Assembly: GCF_910592395.1 (NCBI RefSeq)
Contig: NC_088320.1
Span: forward strand, 7,440,001-7,504,000
Direction: 5' to 3'
Length of the DNA stretch: 64,000 bases
Source: Lineus longissimus
Lineage: Eukaryota; Nemertea; Pilidiophora; Heteronemertea; Lineidae
Numbering within the stretch: the stretch's first letter is position 1; each line of letters begins with the position of its first letter. A program made the translations under genes and the position numbers. Below, piece after piece: positions 1 through 10,732 of the stretch. The notes beneath the pieces were generated by a model that had not been told where the DNA came from, ran no database searches, and saw nothing but the letters and a program-made list of their open reading frames with translations.

Positions 1-303
1 GAGTGAACTACCACGACGGGATGCATTCGTGACAATATTATTACACTCTTGATGTTAGCGCAAGCAATAAAAATATTCTGATCAGAATTTCGTGCATTTT
101 TGTACATACTCTATATCTCCGGAACCATAACACTATTATTGGCATTGAAAATTCGTTCCAATACTCTAGACTCAACGATCTAACACCGGTTCATTAACTT
201 GAGACATGACCGCCCCCAGCATAATACGCATTGAACAGATCCCATCTCGGTTGTGGCAAGATGATGGAGATTGGTTGGCATTCGATACAGTGGTCTTCAT
301 TAC

Positions 304-353
304 TCAGCACTCGATGATTTTCTCCGGCCTGAAAGCTAATCATCGAGTGCTGA
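304..353. repeat. 16-bp perfect inverted repeat (hairpin), copy 0
   Basis: TCAGCACTCGATGATT at 304-319 is followed after 18 bases by its exact reverse complement at 338-353. The same hairpin is at 16,048-16,097 in copy A. Single arms occur at 24,550-24,565 and 36,365-36,380, each about 240 bases upstream of a terminal coding exon. It is probably the end of an inverted-repeat mobile element. Confidence 0.7.
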
Positions 354-1018
354 CCCGGCGACTCGGACCGCTCACTCAGTCGTTTTTTTTATTAGATCCA
401 TGGCTCCAGGAAGCACCTTACAAGTGCATCATTCCACATGGAAAGGATCGACGCATGGAGAGTTAACTCGGGTCAAATCGGAATCAACATCGGAAAAGCG
501 TGATATTTCAGTCAAATTTTGAATTTTTCCTTTTTTTGCAATTTGGTGATGGAAACTACTCAAGGACGTAACTGGGCAGCCGACAGCTTGGTAATATTCC
601 CCTTAACAATACCAATGGTCCTTTTATGAGATGAAAAAGTATCATCCCTGTATCTATCTGTTTCGTGATGGCACCAAATTTGGACGAATTTATGGAACCA
701 ATCTAGTTTGTTTGGGTTTTTTGCTTCAATCTACAATGTTTCACGCCCTTTAGAAAAAAAGGTTCAAAGAATTGGCTGTTAAAATTAATGATATTGATCA
801 AAGTACCACTACATTTACATAACAAACATTCAATTGCTTATATTTAATGCGTTCATTTCATTCTTTGAAGTACTTTTGATTCCATTTTTCGTCCTGCACA
901 GACTGTGAAGTTTTTGATGTGTTCAGTAAATGTGTAAAAAAACAATTTGTTATCGATTGAAATTGATGTAAACTGTATACAATCATGTTGAATTGACATC
1001 GTTGCTTCGATTATTATA

Positions 1019-1600
1019 TCAAGTTGACCACGTGAATGCAGTTCTTGATAAACGTCTCCAACGAGTGTATGAACGCGTAACAATGGATGGTTCCCATGCG
1101 ATGTCTAGAGTGTAACATTTCATTACATTGAATGACATTCTCCAGTCAGCGCCCCATTTGACGAGGTTGTCGACGTCCTCCTGCAATGCAAGCTGTTGGG
1201 CCACAGATCGTATAATCCTGTAGAGAATGTAGTCATCGGCAATAACATGGAATTGGTGATACTGATTTATGTAGGTCAGAAGTGAAGTAGGACAAGAAGT
1301 GGGCCAAGCCCTGTGCACTTGAGCACAACTGAGTCTAGAGTCCGAATCACAATTATCATCCCTAAATTCGCGTCATTGGCGCGATACCTAGGGCGTAGGT
1401 CGTGCGTATGTCACTTACACGAAACATAGAGAGATAAGCGCGAAGTACAACTTGCGCGTACGTTGCGCGTCGTCAAAAGTGCGATTTAGGTCAGTTTATA
1501 CCGAAGTGATCCAGTTTTAAACGGGAGTTTGTTGTGAGGCATCAAAGGCTTTTTAGAAATCTCGGGCAGCCATCTCGTCTTGATTGTTGTTTTTCCTTGT
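1019..1600 (-). pseudogene. Non-LTR retrotransposon reverse transcriptase fragment, copy 0
   Basis: The minus-strand translation holds a degraded reverse transcriptase palm: an F/Y-x-DD-like box read as VIADDYILYR, followed by LQEDVDNLVKWGADW and then FNVMKCY. This is the usual order in jockey/CR1-type elements. Upstream on the same strand is a DF(stop)KAFDA motif, the remnant of the DFSKAFD box of the same domain. Stops and frameshifts interrupt it, so it is not functional. Related fragments lie at about 16,790-17,345 and 28,557-29,190. Confidence 0.75.
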
Positions 1601-1776
1601 GTGAGTAAGACCTGGAACGAGATTAGCCTTGGGATAAGAACTGTGGCAGGTGTCATTGTGATGTCTACATTCGTATCATCGGTTGGCGGTATGTTCGCAT
1701 AAGTAGGAAGTTCTCAAACTATTCCCTTTTCGCATTTGCAACTATTAGCAATAGTTAAAATGATTCCGACGTTTTC

Positions 1777-2992
1777 CTTCTTGTTAGATTTTGATTGTGG
1801 GTAATTGTAATTCTGACGATTTTTATATGATCATAAGTGCTCATAATTATTGTGGCAAATGTTCTGATTCGCGTTATTTATCACTGATTGATGCGGGTTT
1901 GTTTTTGCCAACTGATTGTATCACGAGTGAATCTCAATTAATTGCAAAAGTACGTCGTCATAGATTTACTTCACACAGGACGCAGTTGGCCTTGTTCATA
2001 TAAGCTACTTATATTTAGTAGACGTGAGTGACTTTATGGATACTTCATGGTGATTGAACGCAGTGGGATACCAGATACAAACATGAAGGTATGTAACGCC
2101 CGTAACAAATAATCGAATGAATGTTAAAGGGGATAGTGGGGTGCGTTGAGGACTGCGGTAAACAGAAGCCGAGAACCTGATGAGAACCCGCTGCCACCAT
2201 GTGAAGCCGTTCACCCTGTTTTGAAACTACATCAAGGCACACTAGATACTGCTAGAGTTTTTGATTATTGAAAATAAAGGTTTTGTGCTTTTTATTTTGG
2301 AGTGCAGTAAGATTAGCTCAATGAATAAGATACTCAAGAATGAAAAGTGTAGTGTGTTGATGCCTTGGTTAGTCAGTTTTCAGACTTTGCCTAAAACTTG
2401 TAAAAAAACGTCCTTGCGTGAGATTGTTTTACTATTAATGGCCACTATTGTATAGTTCATTCGAAGTAAGATGTTCTGTCCGCATCGTTTTGGGGTCTGG
2501 AGTGGAGACTGCTGGTCGGGCTTCTTCCGTTTGGAGTCCAAGAACAACAAGAATCAAACTTCAAATTAGATATTTACCTTTTAGTAATATTTTTGCACAT
2601 TGGCGTAGTTCATTGGATTAATTCATTTTCCGTTCTTTAAGGGTTTTTTTTCGAAAAAGCTGGTGAAATCTGCAGGTTACTAATTTTTCGTGTCCACCTA
2701 CACATGTGGTAAGTATAAATAAGAAATAACCAGAAATAAAATATCACCCATCCAGGTGACCTCCAAAATTACCATTTGTCTTCGCTGGAGAAACTTTTAT
2801 TTTTGCACTGACAATCCTTTACCCTAAAAATGCTGTTTGATTTTGATCGAGCCCCAGATTAAAAACCAAACTTTCTTGAATAAAATCCGGCCAGTAGTTC
2901 GTGCTCCAGAGCTCCAATGTTATTCTTTTCGCGAATTTTGCGACGTTGTCATTCTCGCCAAAATATTCTGTAACCAACACATCTTGCTTAAG
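1777..2992. other. No gene seen
   Basis: AT-rich unique sequence with only short random open frames. I see no splice-consistent coding exon on either strand. Confidence 0.5.
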
Positions 2993-3229
2993 GAATTGAT
3001 ACCTCACTAGAGGTATTGGTTGTCTCACCCAAACCGCAAGGGTGGAGCTAAAATATAGACCAAAATCGAGGCAGAACCGAGGTCTAATCAACGAAAAATG
3101 TGGTTTTAAATGCTTTTTGACAGCTTCCACATTTTGCACCAACCCAAGCGGTTACGCCTAATTCAAAACGAGGCTTCATTTGCTCATAGTGAATTTACAC
3201 TCTAAAGTGTGGTTCGTTCTAAATCCAGA
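2993..3229 (-). repeat. Dispersed inverted-repeat element family R1 (reverse orientation)
   Basis: Shares, in reverse orientation, the landmarks of a family also seen at about 14,845, 18,305, 29,640, 57,404 and 59,027. The landmarks are a CACTTTA-type end with a TGCACTATGCG-like motif, GGTTGGTGCAAAAT, AGCATTTAAAACCAC, and an internal stem in which GGTGGAGCTAAAAT faces its complement. No coding capacity, so it is a MITE-like element. Confidence 0.7.
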
Positions 3230-3504
3230 TAGTTAAGAATTATCAGCCATAATTCTACGTCATTTTTGCCATGTTTCAACAGAGGCATCTATCATAATTA
3301 TTCATGATCAACTCAAATTGCCCTCTTGAACGACTTTGGCCTAATTAATACCCGTACTTGTGTGCCATATAATCATAAAGGATAATTACTCGACACAGTT
3401 AGACGCGAGTATTACAACAACACACTAAAAGCCTATTTCAAAATAAACAACATACCCGGTATTATTTTTATTATAATGTCCTTAACTGGCAAAAATATAC
3501 TCTC

Positions 3505-6500
3505 ATGAATATGTCCATCGTTTGGCAGTCGCGAAGAATATGTACCGCGAAGATTTTCTGTATACTACAGTACGTAGGTGCTACAATTGTCCCAGAGCTA
3601 CGCCCCTGTACTTTACCTTGCGTTTGCTGGGTTTTTTTCCAGGTGAATGGACATGTACGTTGCTGTCTCCATATCACACTCGTATGGCTTGTCGTGTCAG
3701 TATGCACCATTGAGTCACAAGGACTGCCAAAGACAACCCCTAGAAAGACAAGCTGCAACCCAGAGCGCAACCCTTGGACGCGAACACGGAGTTATGCGGT
3801 CTGCTCTGCGTCTTCCTTGGCCGATAGTATCTCTACCCTTAGAACACTTGATGACGAAATTGAGGAAGTCAAAATAACATGTACCTGCTTGGATTATGGT
3901 GTCTCAAAATGCGCTCCTGAAAACCTGACTGAACATACCTTTCCGTATGTTTCAAATATGACAGGGCTTACAATAAGCAACTGTAATATTGTTGATATTG
4001 TTCCGGGGGCTTTTAGGTCTCTTCCCAACTTGCTGAAGCTCACGCTCGACCAAGCTAACATCGCGGTTCTTCCCAAACAAGCATTCCGTGGACTTGGAAA
4101 TCTAAGGACACTGGGACTGGTCGCAAGCGGAATTGAATCTATCACGCCAGGCGCTTTCGCCGGACTTCCTAACCTCTCGGAGCTTTCGATCAAGTCAAAC
4201 AACTTTTCGGTATTAATGAAAAAAACCTTTGAAGGACTGAGCAATTTGACATATCTTGGTCTTAGCAATAATCACATCGAAACAGTAAAGCGAGGTGCAT
4301 TCCAAGGCTTAGATAATCTTACGCGCCTTTGGCTGCAGGGAACTAATATGAAGGTCTTAACGGAGAGATCGTTTGAAGGACTTGGAAATCTTGATGCACT
4401 AAACTTGGTTGAGTGTGGGATTGAATATATCACTCCAGGCACCTTCATCGGACTTGTTAAACTCCAAAAACTTTTGATTAATTCAAACAACATTACAGTG
4501 TTAGCGAAGGGAACATTTAAAGGACTTGGAAATCTAAAGGAACTTTTTCCGTACAATAATCGCATCGCATCACTAAAACGAGGTGCATTCATAGGTCTAG
4601 ATAAGCTCAGGAACCTTTCGATGCCAGGGAATAATGTGAAGGTCCTAACGGTAGGTTCGTTTGAAGGACTTAAAAGTCTCACTAAACTCACCTTAGATAA
4701 CAATACGATTGAATCGATCACCCCAGGTGCCTTTATCGGACTTGCTAACCTTCAACTGCTTACAATCAATGATAACAACATGACAGTGTTGACGAATGGA
4801 ACATTTGACGGACTAGGTAATCTGAAACATCTTCATCTTTTCAATACTTCCATAACAACACTAAGGCAAGGTGCATTCTTAGGCCTAGGTAATGTCACAT
4901 CCATTTCACTGATAAAGAATAAGCTGAAGGTTTTACCGAAATGGTCATTTGTAGGTGTCGACAACCTCAAGCTTCTTGACCTCAGCATAAACAACATCCG
5001 AGCGATGGAGAATGGGACATTTCATGGTCTTGGGAATGTATTAGATTTAGTTCTCCGTAGCAACGAAATCAATGGTCTAACGAAGGGTACATTTGAGGGT
5101 CTTTATAACTTAGAAAGTCTTTACCTCAACTGGAACAAGATCTCAGAACTGAGGCCGGGTGTATTCATAGGCGGCCTAAGGAAGCTGAAGAACCTTCGGA
5201 TGAGTTATAATGCGCTGAACGTCTTAGTGGAAGGTTCGTTTGACGGGTTAGACAACCTTAGATTTCTTGATGTCAGCAAGTGTAACATCAAGATGATAGA
5301 GAAGGGTTCATTCCGTGGACTTGGGAAGCTGTCAAAGTTATACATGGGTGCAAACAAAATCACGACACTTACGGAGGGTACATTTAAGGGGATACCTAAT
5401 TTAGAAAATCTTTTGCTCGAGCAGAACAACATTACAGCAATAAGGCAAGGTGTATTCATGGGCCTTGCTAATCTCATAAGCCTTACGATGGAATCCAATT
5501 CCATAAATGTCCTACCGGAAGGTTTGTTTGATGGTCTCCATAATCTAAGATGGCTTAAACTCAGCGAAAACGACATCCAGGTAATAGAGAAAGGGTCATT
5601 CCGCGATCTTGGGATGGTGGCAGAGTTATATTTGAACGGTAACCAAATCACAAGTCTCGCGGAGGGTTCGTTTGTTGGCCTTAGCAGCCTCATAAGTCTT
5701 GACCTCCGCAAGAGCAACGTCCGTACAATCGAGAAGGGGACATTCCTAGGTCTTGGAAAGCTATTGCAATTATATATGAAGGGAAATCAAATCACAGTTC
5801 TCGTAGAGAGTTCGTTTGTTGGCCTAGATAACCTTGAAAGTCTTGACCTCAGCAAAAACAACGTCCAAGCAATTGAGGTGGGGACATTCCGAGGTCTTGG
5901 AAAGCTAAAACGTTTATATCTGTGGAGGAATAAAATCAAAGTTCTCGCAGAGGGTATGTTTCTTGGCATTGGCAACCTTCGAAGCCTTTCCCTGGAAGAG
6001 AACAATATCCGGGTCATAGAGAAAGGGGCATTCCGAGGTCTTCGAAAGCTGCCACGTTTAGATTTGTCCAAAAACAAGATAACATCACTGACAAAGGATA
6101 CAATTGAGGGGGGTTTTCACAATGATTCACTCAGCTTCCGCTTAAAAAACATTACCCTTTTCAAGACTTCCATAACATCACTAAGGCAAAGTGCATTCTC
6201 AGGCCTAGGTAAGGTCATATCCATTTCACTGACAAAGAATAAGCTGAAGGTCTTACCGAAATGGTCTTTTGTAGGTCTCCACAAACTCATGCTTCTTGAC
6301 CTCAGCATAAACAACATCCGAGCGATGGAGAATGGGACATTTCATGGTCTTGGGAATGTATTAGATTTAGTTCTCAATAGCAACGAAATCAATGGTCTAA
6401 CGAAGGGTACATTTGAGGGTCTTTATAACTTAGAAAGGCTTTACCTCAACTCGAACAAGATCTCAGAACTGAGGCCGGGTGTATTCATAGGCGGCCTTAG

Positions 6501-7986
6501 GAAGCTGAAGCGCCTTCTGATGAAGAATAATGCGCTGAACGTCTTAGTGGAAGGTTCGTTTGACGGGTTAGACAACCTTAGACATCTTGATGTCAGGAAG
6601 TGCAACATCAAGATGATAGAGAAGGGTTCATTCCGTGGACTTGGTAAGCTGTCAAAGTTATACATGGGTGAAAACAAAATCACAACACTTACGGAGGGTA
6701 CATTTAAGGGGATACCTAATTTAGAAAATCTTTTGCTCGAGCAGAACAACATTACAGCAATAAGGCAAGGTGTATTCATAGGCCTAGCTAATCTCACACG
6801 CCTTACGATGGAATCCAATTCCATAAATGTCCTACCGGAAGGTTTGTTTGATGGTCTCCATAATCTAAGATGGCTTAAACTCAGCGAAAACGACATCCAC
6901 ATAATAGAGAAAGGGTCATTCCGCGATCTTGGGATGGTGGCAAAGTTATATTTGAACGGTAACCAAATCACAAGTCTCGCGGAGGGTTCGTTTGTTGGTC
7001 TTAGCACTCTCAAGAGTCTTTACCTCCACGAGAGTAACGTCCGTACAATCGAAAAGGGGACATTCCTAGGTCTTCGAAAGCTAAAATGTTTATATCTGAA
7101 GGGAAATCAAATCACAGTTCTCGCAGAGGATATGTTTGTTGGCATTGGCAACCTTCAACACCTTGACCTGACAGAGAGCAACATCCGGGTCATAGAGAAA
7201 GGGGCATTCCGAGGTCTTAGAAAGCTGCCACGCTTAGATTTGACCAAAAACAAGATAACATCACTGACAAAGGATACATTCGAGGGGCTGTTTAACTTAG
7301 ATTCACTCATTCTCCGCTTAAATAACATTACAGAACTAAGGCAAGGTACATTCAGGGGACTCGCGGCCCTCAAATTTCTTTACCTCGACAATAACAGGAT
7401 CAGGGTTCTCGCGGAAGATGCGTTTTGGGGATTGACTGAAGTGAAGGATATTGACATCTCTTCGAATAAAATTGCCACTCTGGCAAGTGAAACGTTCACA
7501 AGACTAGATAATCTTGAAAACATCATATTGTCAGAGAATCCTTTCTACTGCAACTGTGCTTTACAAGGAATAACTTCATGGTTTCGCGCAAACAGAGATC
7601 TGATGGTACACGCCAGTCGCTTGAAGTGTGCCGCACCGTCTGAGATGCTGGGAAAGAACGTACTGAAGTTTCATCCGTCTGTGTCTGGATGCAGTCCACG
7701 GACAGTGTCACCACAGTCGGTACCAAGGGCAACAGAGCAGCAGCCTGCAAAAGAATCGCCCTCGCTGCAAATTTACAAAACAAGGAGTTCACCATTTACG
7801 CCAAGTAGCTCGATTCTTCCACCTGATAGCATCACGCAATATGTCTACTATGCAGCCATTGCTGTTTCTTTAGTTGTCATATTTTCCGTCTTCGTCGCTT
7901 TGGCGATCCTAATTCGGGGATGCAAGGGAAAACAGTTAACATCGGGTGCTTGTACCAGAACATCTGAATCCGTTTTGAAAATCTGA
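3505..7986 (+). CDS. Giant leucine-rich-repeat single-pass membrane protein
   Basis: A single uninterrupted frame of 1,493 codons. Order: hydrophobic stretch at residues about 53-70 (likely the true signal peptide), an LRR N-cap with clustered cysteines (about 126-136), roughly 49-50 LRRs of 24 residues with the pattern GxFxGLxNLxxLxLxxNxI (about 152-1,343), an LRR C-cap with NPFYCNC (about 1,344-1,396), a Ser/Thr/Pro-rich stalk, one membrane helix (about 1,447-1,470) and a tail of about 23 residues with no TIR or kinase domain. It is therefore a surface receptor or adhesion protein without its own signalling domain; ligand unknown. The first Met gives 46 extra residues before a good in-frame splice acceptor at 3,641-3,642 (long T-run then CAG). 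I suspect the real protein begins in an upstream exon and enters at 3,643. Residues about 445-870 are repeated at about 885-1,260 by DNA duplication. Confidence 0.93.
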   Translation: MNMSIVWQSRRICTAKIFCILQYVGATIVPELRPCTLPCVCWVFFQVNGHVRCCLHITLVWLVVSVCTIESQGLPKTTPRKTSCNPERNPWTRTRSYAVCSASSLADSISTLRTLDDEIEEVKITCTCLDYGVSKCAPENLTEHTFPYVSNMTGLTISNCNIVDIVPGAFRSLPNLLKLTLDQANIAVLPKQAFRGLGNLRTLGLVASGIESITPGAFAGLPNLSELSIKSNNFSVLMKKTFEGLSNLTYLGLSNNHIETVKRGAFQGLDNLTRLWLQGTNMKVLTERSFEGLGNLDALNLVECGIEYITPGTFIGLVKLQKLLINSNNITVLAKGTFKGLGNLKELFPYNNRIASLKRGAFIGLDKLRNLSMPGNNVKVLTVGSFEGLKSLTKLTLDNNTIESITPGAFIGLANLQLLTINDNNMTVLTNGTFDGLGNLKHLHLFNTSITTLRQGAFLGLGNVTSISLIKNKLKVLPKWSFVGVDNLKLLDLSINNIRAMENGTFHGLGNVLDLVLRSNEINGLTKGTFEGLYNLESLYLNWNKISELRPGVFIGGLRKLKNLRMSYNALNVLVEGSFDGLDNLRFLDVSKCNIKMIEKGSFRGLGKLSKLYMGANKITTLTEGTFKGIPNLENLLLEQNNITAIRQGVFMGLANLISLTMESNSINVLPEGLFDGLHNLRWLKLSENDIQVIEKGSFRDLGMVAELYLNGNQITSLAEGSFVGLSSLISLDLRKSNVRTIEKGTFLGLGKLLQLYMKGNQITVLVESSFVGLDNLESLDLSKNNVQAIEVGTFRGLGKLKRLYLWRNKIKVLAEGMFLGIGNLRSLSLEENNIRVIEKGAFRGLRKLPRLDLSKNKITSLTKDTIEGGFHNDSLSFRLKNITLFKTSITSLRQSAFSGLGKVISISLTKNKLKVLPKWSFVGLHKLMLLDLSINNIRAMENGTFHGLGNVLDLVLNSNEINGLTKGTFEGLYNLERLYLNSNKISELRPGVFIGGLRKLKRLLMKNNALNVLVEGSFDGLDNLRHLDVRKCNIKMIEKGSFRGLGKLSKLYMGENKITTLTEGTFKGIPNLENLLLEQNNITAIRQGVFIGLANLTRLTMESNSINVLPEGLFDGLHNLRWLKLSENDIHIIEKGSFRDLGMVAKLYLNGNQITSLAEGSFVGLSTLKSLYLHESNVRTIEKGTFLGLRKLKCLYLKGNQITVLAEDMFVGIGNLQHLDLTESNIRVIEKGAFRGLRKLPRLDLTKNKITSLTKDTFEGLFNLDSLILRLNNITELRQGTFRGLAALKFLYLDNNRIRVLAEDAFWGLTEVKDIDISSNKIATLASETFTRLDNLENIILSENPFYCNCALQGITSWFRANRDLMVHASRLKCAAPSEMLGKNVLKFHPSVSGCSPRTVSPQSVPRATEQQPAKESPSLQIYKTRSSPFTPSSSILPPDSITQYVYYAAIAVSLVVIFSVFVALAILIRGCKGKQLTSGACTRTSESVLKI
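4837..6156 (+). repeat. Internal 1,320-bp duplication, first unit
   Basis: Inside the LRR gene, bases 4,837 onward are repeated at 6,157 onward with a constant shift of 1,320 (440 codons), ending at a junction near 6,156. The junction falls inside one LRR: the part before it matches 7,256-7,330 and the part after it matches 4,837 onward. This is what unequal crossing-over would leave. The reading frame is kept. Confidence 0.9.
6157..7330 (+). repeat. Internal LRR duplication, second unit lacking two repeats
   Basis: Matches 4,837-6,156. The shift is 1,320 up to about 7,120 and then 1,176, so this unit lacks 144 bases, exactly two 24-residue LRRs, that the first unit has at about 5,800-5,945. 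Confidence 0.85.
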
Positions 7987-10149
7987 TAAGGAAAATTGCT
8001 CCTCCAGGGCTCCTGTGCGAAAACTACTCGGCCGATTTCTTCCAAGCTTGAAGTTTCTTGTATCTTATTTCGGGACCCAAGATCGAGAATTTTTACATGT
8101 TAGAAACCATGGTTACGAACTAATTTTTTGTCTGTTTTCATTTAGTACTTTCACGTAGTGCATTGATTTTGACATTTTCTCCTCTGTACTGCTTATTTCT
8201 GGATGATGTTTGATGAAAGCTTAAGATCTTTATTCATGTACATGTATACAATCATGTATCTCCGAATTGGAAAAAATCAGCCCCGTTTTCACGCAGCAGC
8301 CCATTTACCCCAAGGACACTACACTGCCGCAGTTTTCTTGTTTCGGCCCGACCTTATAATAGTACTATACTGTTACAATAACTTTAGATCATGCATTCTG
8401 TGTTCTGTAATGTACACACATCATGCACATGGTAATCCATTTCATTTTATCATTTTACGACATGTTGTACTTGCTTCATCGAGAAATAGCATTCCGCGAA
8501 TATGACGTCACTGCAGCTGCTGCCCTCTATTTCCCCATCGCTGAATTACAGGCAATGTCGGACAAACATGCGGTTTCGTAATGGATTCAGGCTTTCTAAC
8601 TTGGGCAGTTAGATTCAATCTGGCACATGTCCGAGTGTTGGAAATACTACATAATTGTTCTGAATATTTCTCTCTCTGACTCTATGGTATCATTCATGCT
8701 AAAAACAATGCCGGGTCAAAGATAATTTACTTTGGAATAAGCTCAAATGCGTAGAAACAAGTGTCGATGTCCGCCTGTCACGTGACTAAAACGTCATCAA
8801 TATCTTATGTAAATGATCTTGTGAGCTATAAAAAGTAACTTCGCGGCATGCTATTGCTTGAACACGATGAAAATCTATCAAAACCATCATTATCACCGTG
8901 TGTGTACAATGTATTTACTGCATATGTATTTGTCTTATTTCTCTTGTTAGCTGCTGACCATATTTTTAGTTTATTATCTTCTGTATCTCAAGTTAAGGGC
9001 AAATAATACTCTGCTTCGGCCCTTTTCTTGGTCAATAAAGATGCTAAGCCTTATTCAATAATGTTATCTGGTGTATGTTTAATTTTTCGCTGGCTAAGAT
9101 GAATCGAGATGAATTATGACAAAGGCCTACCTCTTGCCTGCTCCGACATACCCAATACAAACATGCAGACGGCTGCTTGTTGCTACTTTTGGCTTGCAAC
9201 TCCTGTTCTAATTTTCAAATCGTTGCTGACGCATCCGTGGTATTCCCTGCGTTAAAGATGCTGACCATCGCACCAAATATCCTGGTCTTGGGTCGGCCAA
9301 ACGAACTCCAAGCATCCCAAAGTCACGTTCTTGATATGTTCTACTTACAAAATGACGGGCATCAAGCCGTAAGCGCTCACGGGACAATATAGCGCGATAG
9401 AGGCACCAGATGCTGTCACTCTTTAGTGATGACAATGTTTAAAGAGTTTGGTTGTGTATGCCTAAACGCAATGACCCAACGCGCCGCGTAGCGGCAAAAT
9501 AGCGAAGCTGGCGAAATATTAATAATGGGTCACCGTGATATCATTATGGACTTATAGCGCGATTATGGGGTTGTAACTATTTTGCTGTATAATTGTCACG
9601 AGGAAAGAAAAGCACGCGACCTAACGCCAACCTATTTATGTAAAGTTATAATCAGTAGGAATATAGTTCATGAAATGTTAATAAATAATCATTCCTTATC
9701 GTCTTTTGAGAGCATTTTTAATTGTAAAAAGTATATGCCTACGTCACAGAGTCTCTGCAAAGTAGTCTCTTGCAGCCAGGCCTTCTTCACTTATTAGTCT
9801 GGCGCAAGTCAGGCGTTCATTGTACTAGACCTAGACGATTTCCACCACAATGTATCTGGGCCGAAGAAACACTGCGCAAGATTACTTCGAGCTGGAGCTA
9901 AGAACAGATTATGCTAATGAACATACTTCCACATTGAGTTTTCCCAGAATGGTGCATGTCGCGTGAAGCTACTTAGCCTAATACCATTTGGCCCCGCGTA
10001 GTGGCGCTGAGGCGGCCGCTGTGATCAAGAGAGTGGTTGAGTCACTCTATGTTATGACGGACCTAACCAAAATTGCTTACATTTTCGCATTGCAAAAATG
10101 AAAGACCTAATACTGAAACCACATGTCTGTTGCCTGTGCATTAAGAGAG
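7987..10149. other. 3' flank of the LRR gene and non-coding sequence
   Basis: No convincing exon. A possible polyadenylation signal AATAAA is at 9,034-9,039, about 1 kb after the LRR stop codon. A TATA-like TATAAAAAG lies near 8,827, but no gene start can be tied to it. A short segment near 9,415-9,470 resembles 10,395-10,450 and is a dispersed repeat. Confidence 0.4.
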
Positions 10150-10276
10150 ACTGGCATCATGCCTAGTCTCTCTTAAAGCACAGTCAACATAGATTGGCAT
10201 CATGCCCAGTCTCTCTTAAAGCACAGTCAACATTGATTGGCATCATGCCTAGTCTCTCTTAAAGCACAGTCAACAG
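10150..10276. repeat. 43-bp tandem repeat with internal dyad, about three units
   Basis: The block containing TTGGCATCATGCC and AGTCTCTCTTAAAGCACAG recurs with a period of 43 bases (GGCATCATGCC cores near 10,153, 10,196 and 10,239). The first unit is preceded by TAAGAGAGACT, so the core sits in an inverted repeat with AGTCTCTCTTA and can form a hairpin. Confidence 0.8.
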
Positions 10277-10523
10277 ACACCAGTATACCCCCTCACACTC
10301 AGAACCACAACGCCCACCCCTTCCGGATCCTGCCACTTTAATAGTTCTGGATACATGTTTTAAAGTATATGTCGAATAGGAGGAGGGTCCCCCCTCCCGA
10401 CTCTTTAGCGATGACAACGTTTGAATAGTGTAGATGTGTGTGCCAAGATACATGTTTAACAGTATATGTAAGCGAAGAGGAGGAGGCTCCCCCCCCCCAC
10501 ACATACACACTGCTTTGAAGGGG

Positions 10524-10732
10524 TACGCCGTTCGTAATTACTGGTGGTCCAGGAAAATAGAAATGCAGTTATTCACAATGCCGGAGAGCAGTAATTATGC
10601 CTCCGCATTGGCTGAAACTTAGTACATGTATTTATAGAGTTTGTATCCCTTTGACATTTATACCCATTATCTATTTTCACAGTTTGACACTTTCAAATCC
10701 AATTAAAAATTTCAAATTTAACGAACGGCGTA
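10524..10732. mobile_element. MITE with TACGCCGTT termini
   Basis: Begins TACGCCGTTCGTAATT and ends with the near-reverse complement AACGAACGGCGTA. It is about 209 bases long with no coding capacity. A diverged relative with the same ends and interior order (CGTAATTACTGGTGGTC, a TGCAGTTATT motif, AAATTCAATTA-like 3' part) lies at 62,379-62,594. Confidence 0.65.

Larger units (their letters stand above)
1..1776. repeat. Repeat block copy 0 (cut by window edge)
   Basis: Bases 1 to about 1,776 match 15,745 to about 17,520 in direct orientation at a constant shift of 15,744 for the first several hundred bases; the first 550 bases look almost identical by eye. The homology ends near 1,776, where this copy turns into unrelated sequence. 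A shorter third copy starts near 27,990. The block contains a 16-bp perfect inverted repeat at 304-353 and a dead minus-strand reverse transcriptase. An 86-codon open frame at 206-466 is identical in copy A (15,950-16,210), but it spans the hairpin and looks like no known protein, so I do not call it a gene. Confidence 0.85.

Noticed and set aside
206-466. 86-codon frame identical to 15,950-16,210
   Set aside because: Identity reflects recent DNA duplication; the frame runs across a perfect hairpin and has no recognisable domain.
3894-7373. Several long minus-strand open frames across the LRR gene
   Set aside because: They are antisense shadows of a repetitive 24-residue coding pattern; their proteins repeat the same low-complexity Ser/Pro/Arg motif.
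3505-7986. Toll-like receptor
   Set aside because: The LRR ectodomain fits, but the cytoplasmic tail is about 23 residues and has no TIR domain.
10139-10276. CRISPR array
   Set aside because: This is a eukaryotic tandem repeat: the 43-bp units follow each other without unique spacers.
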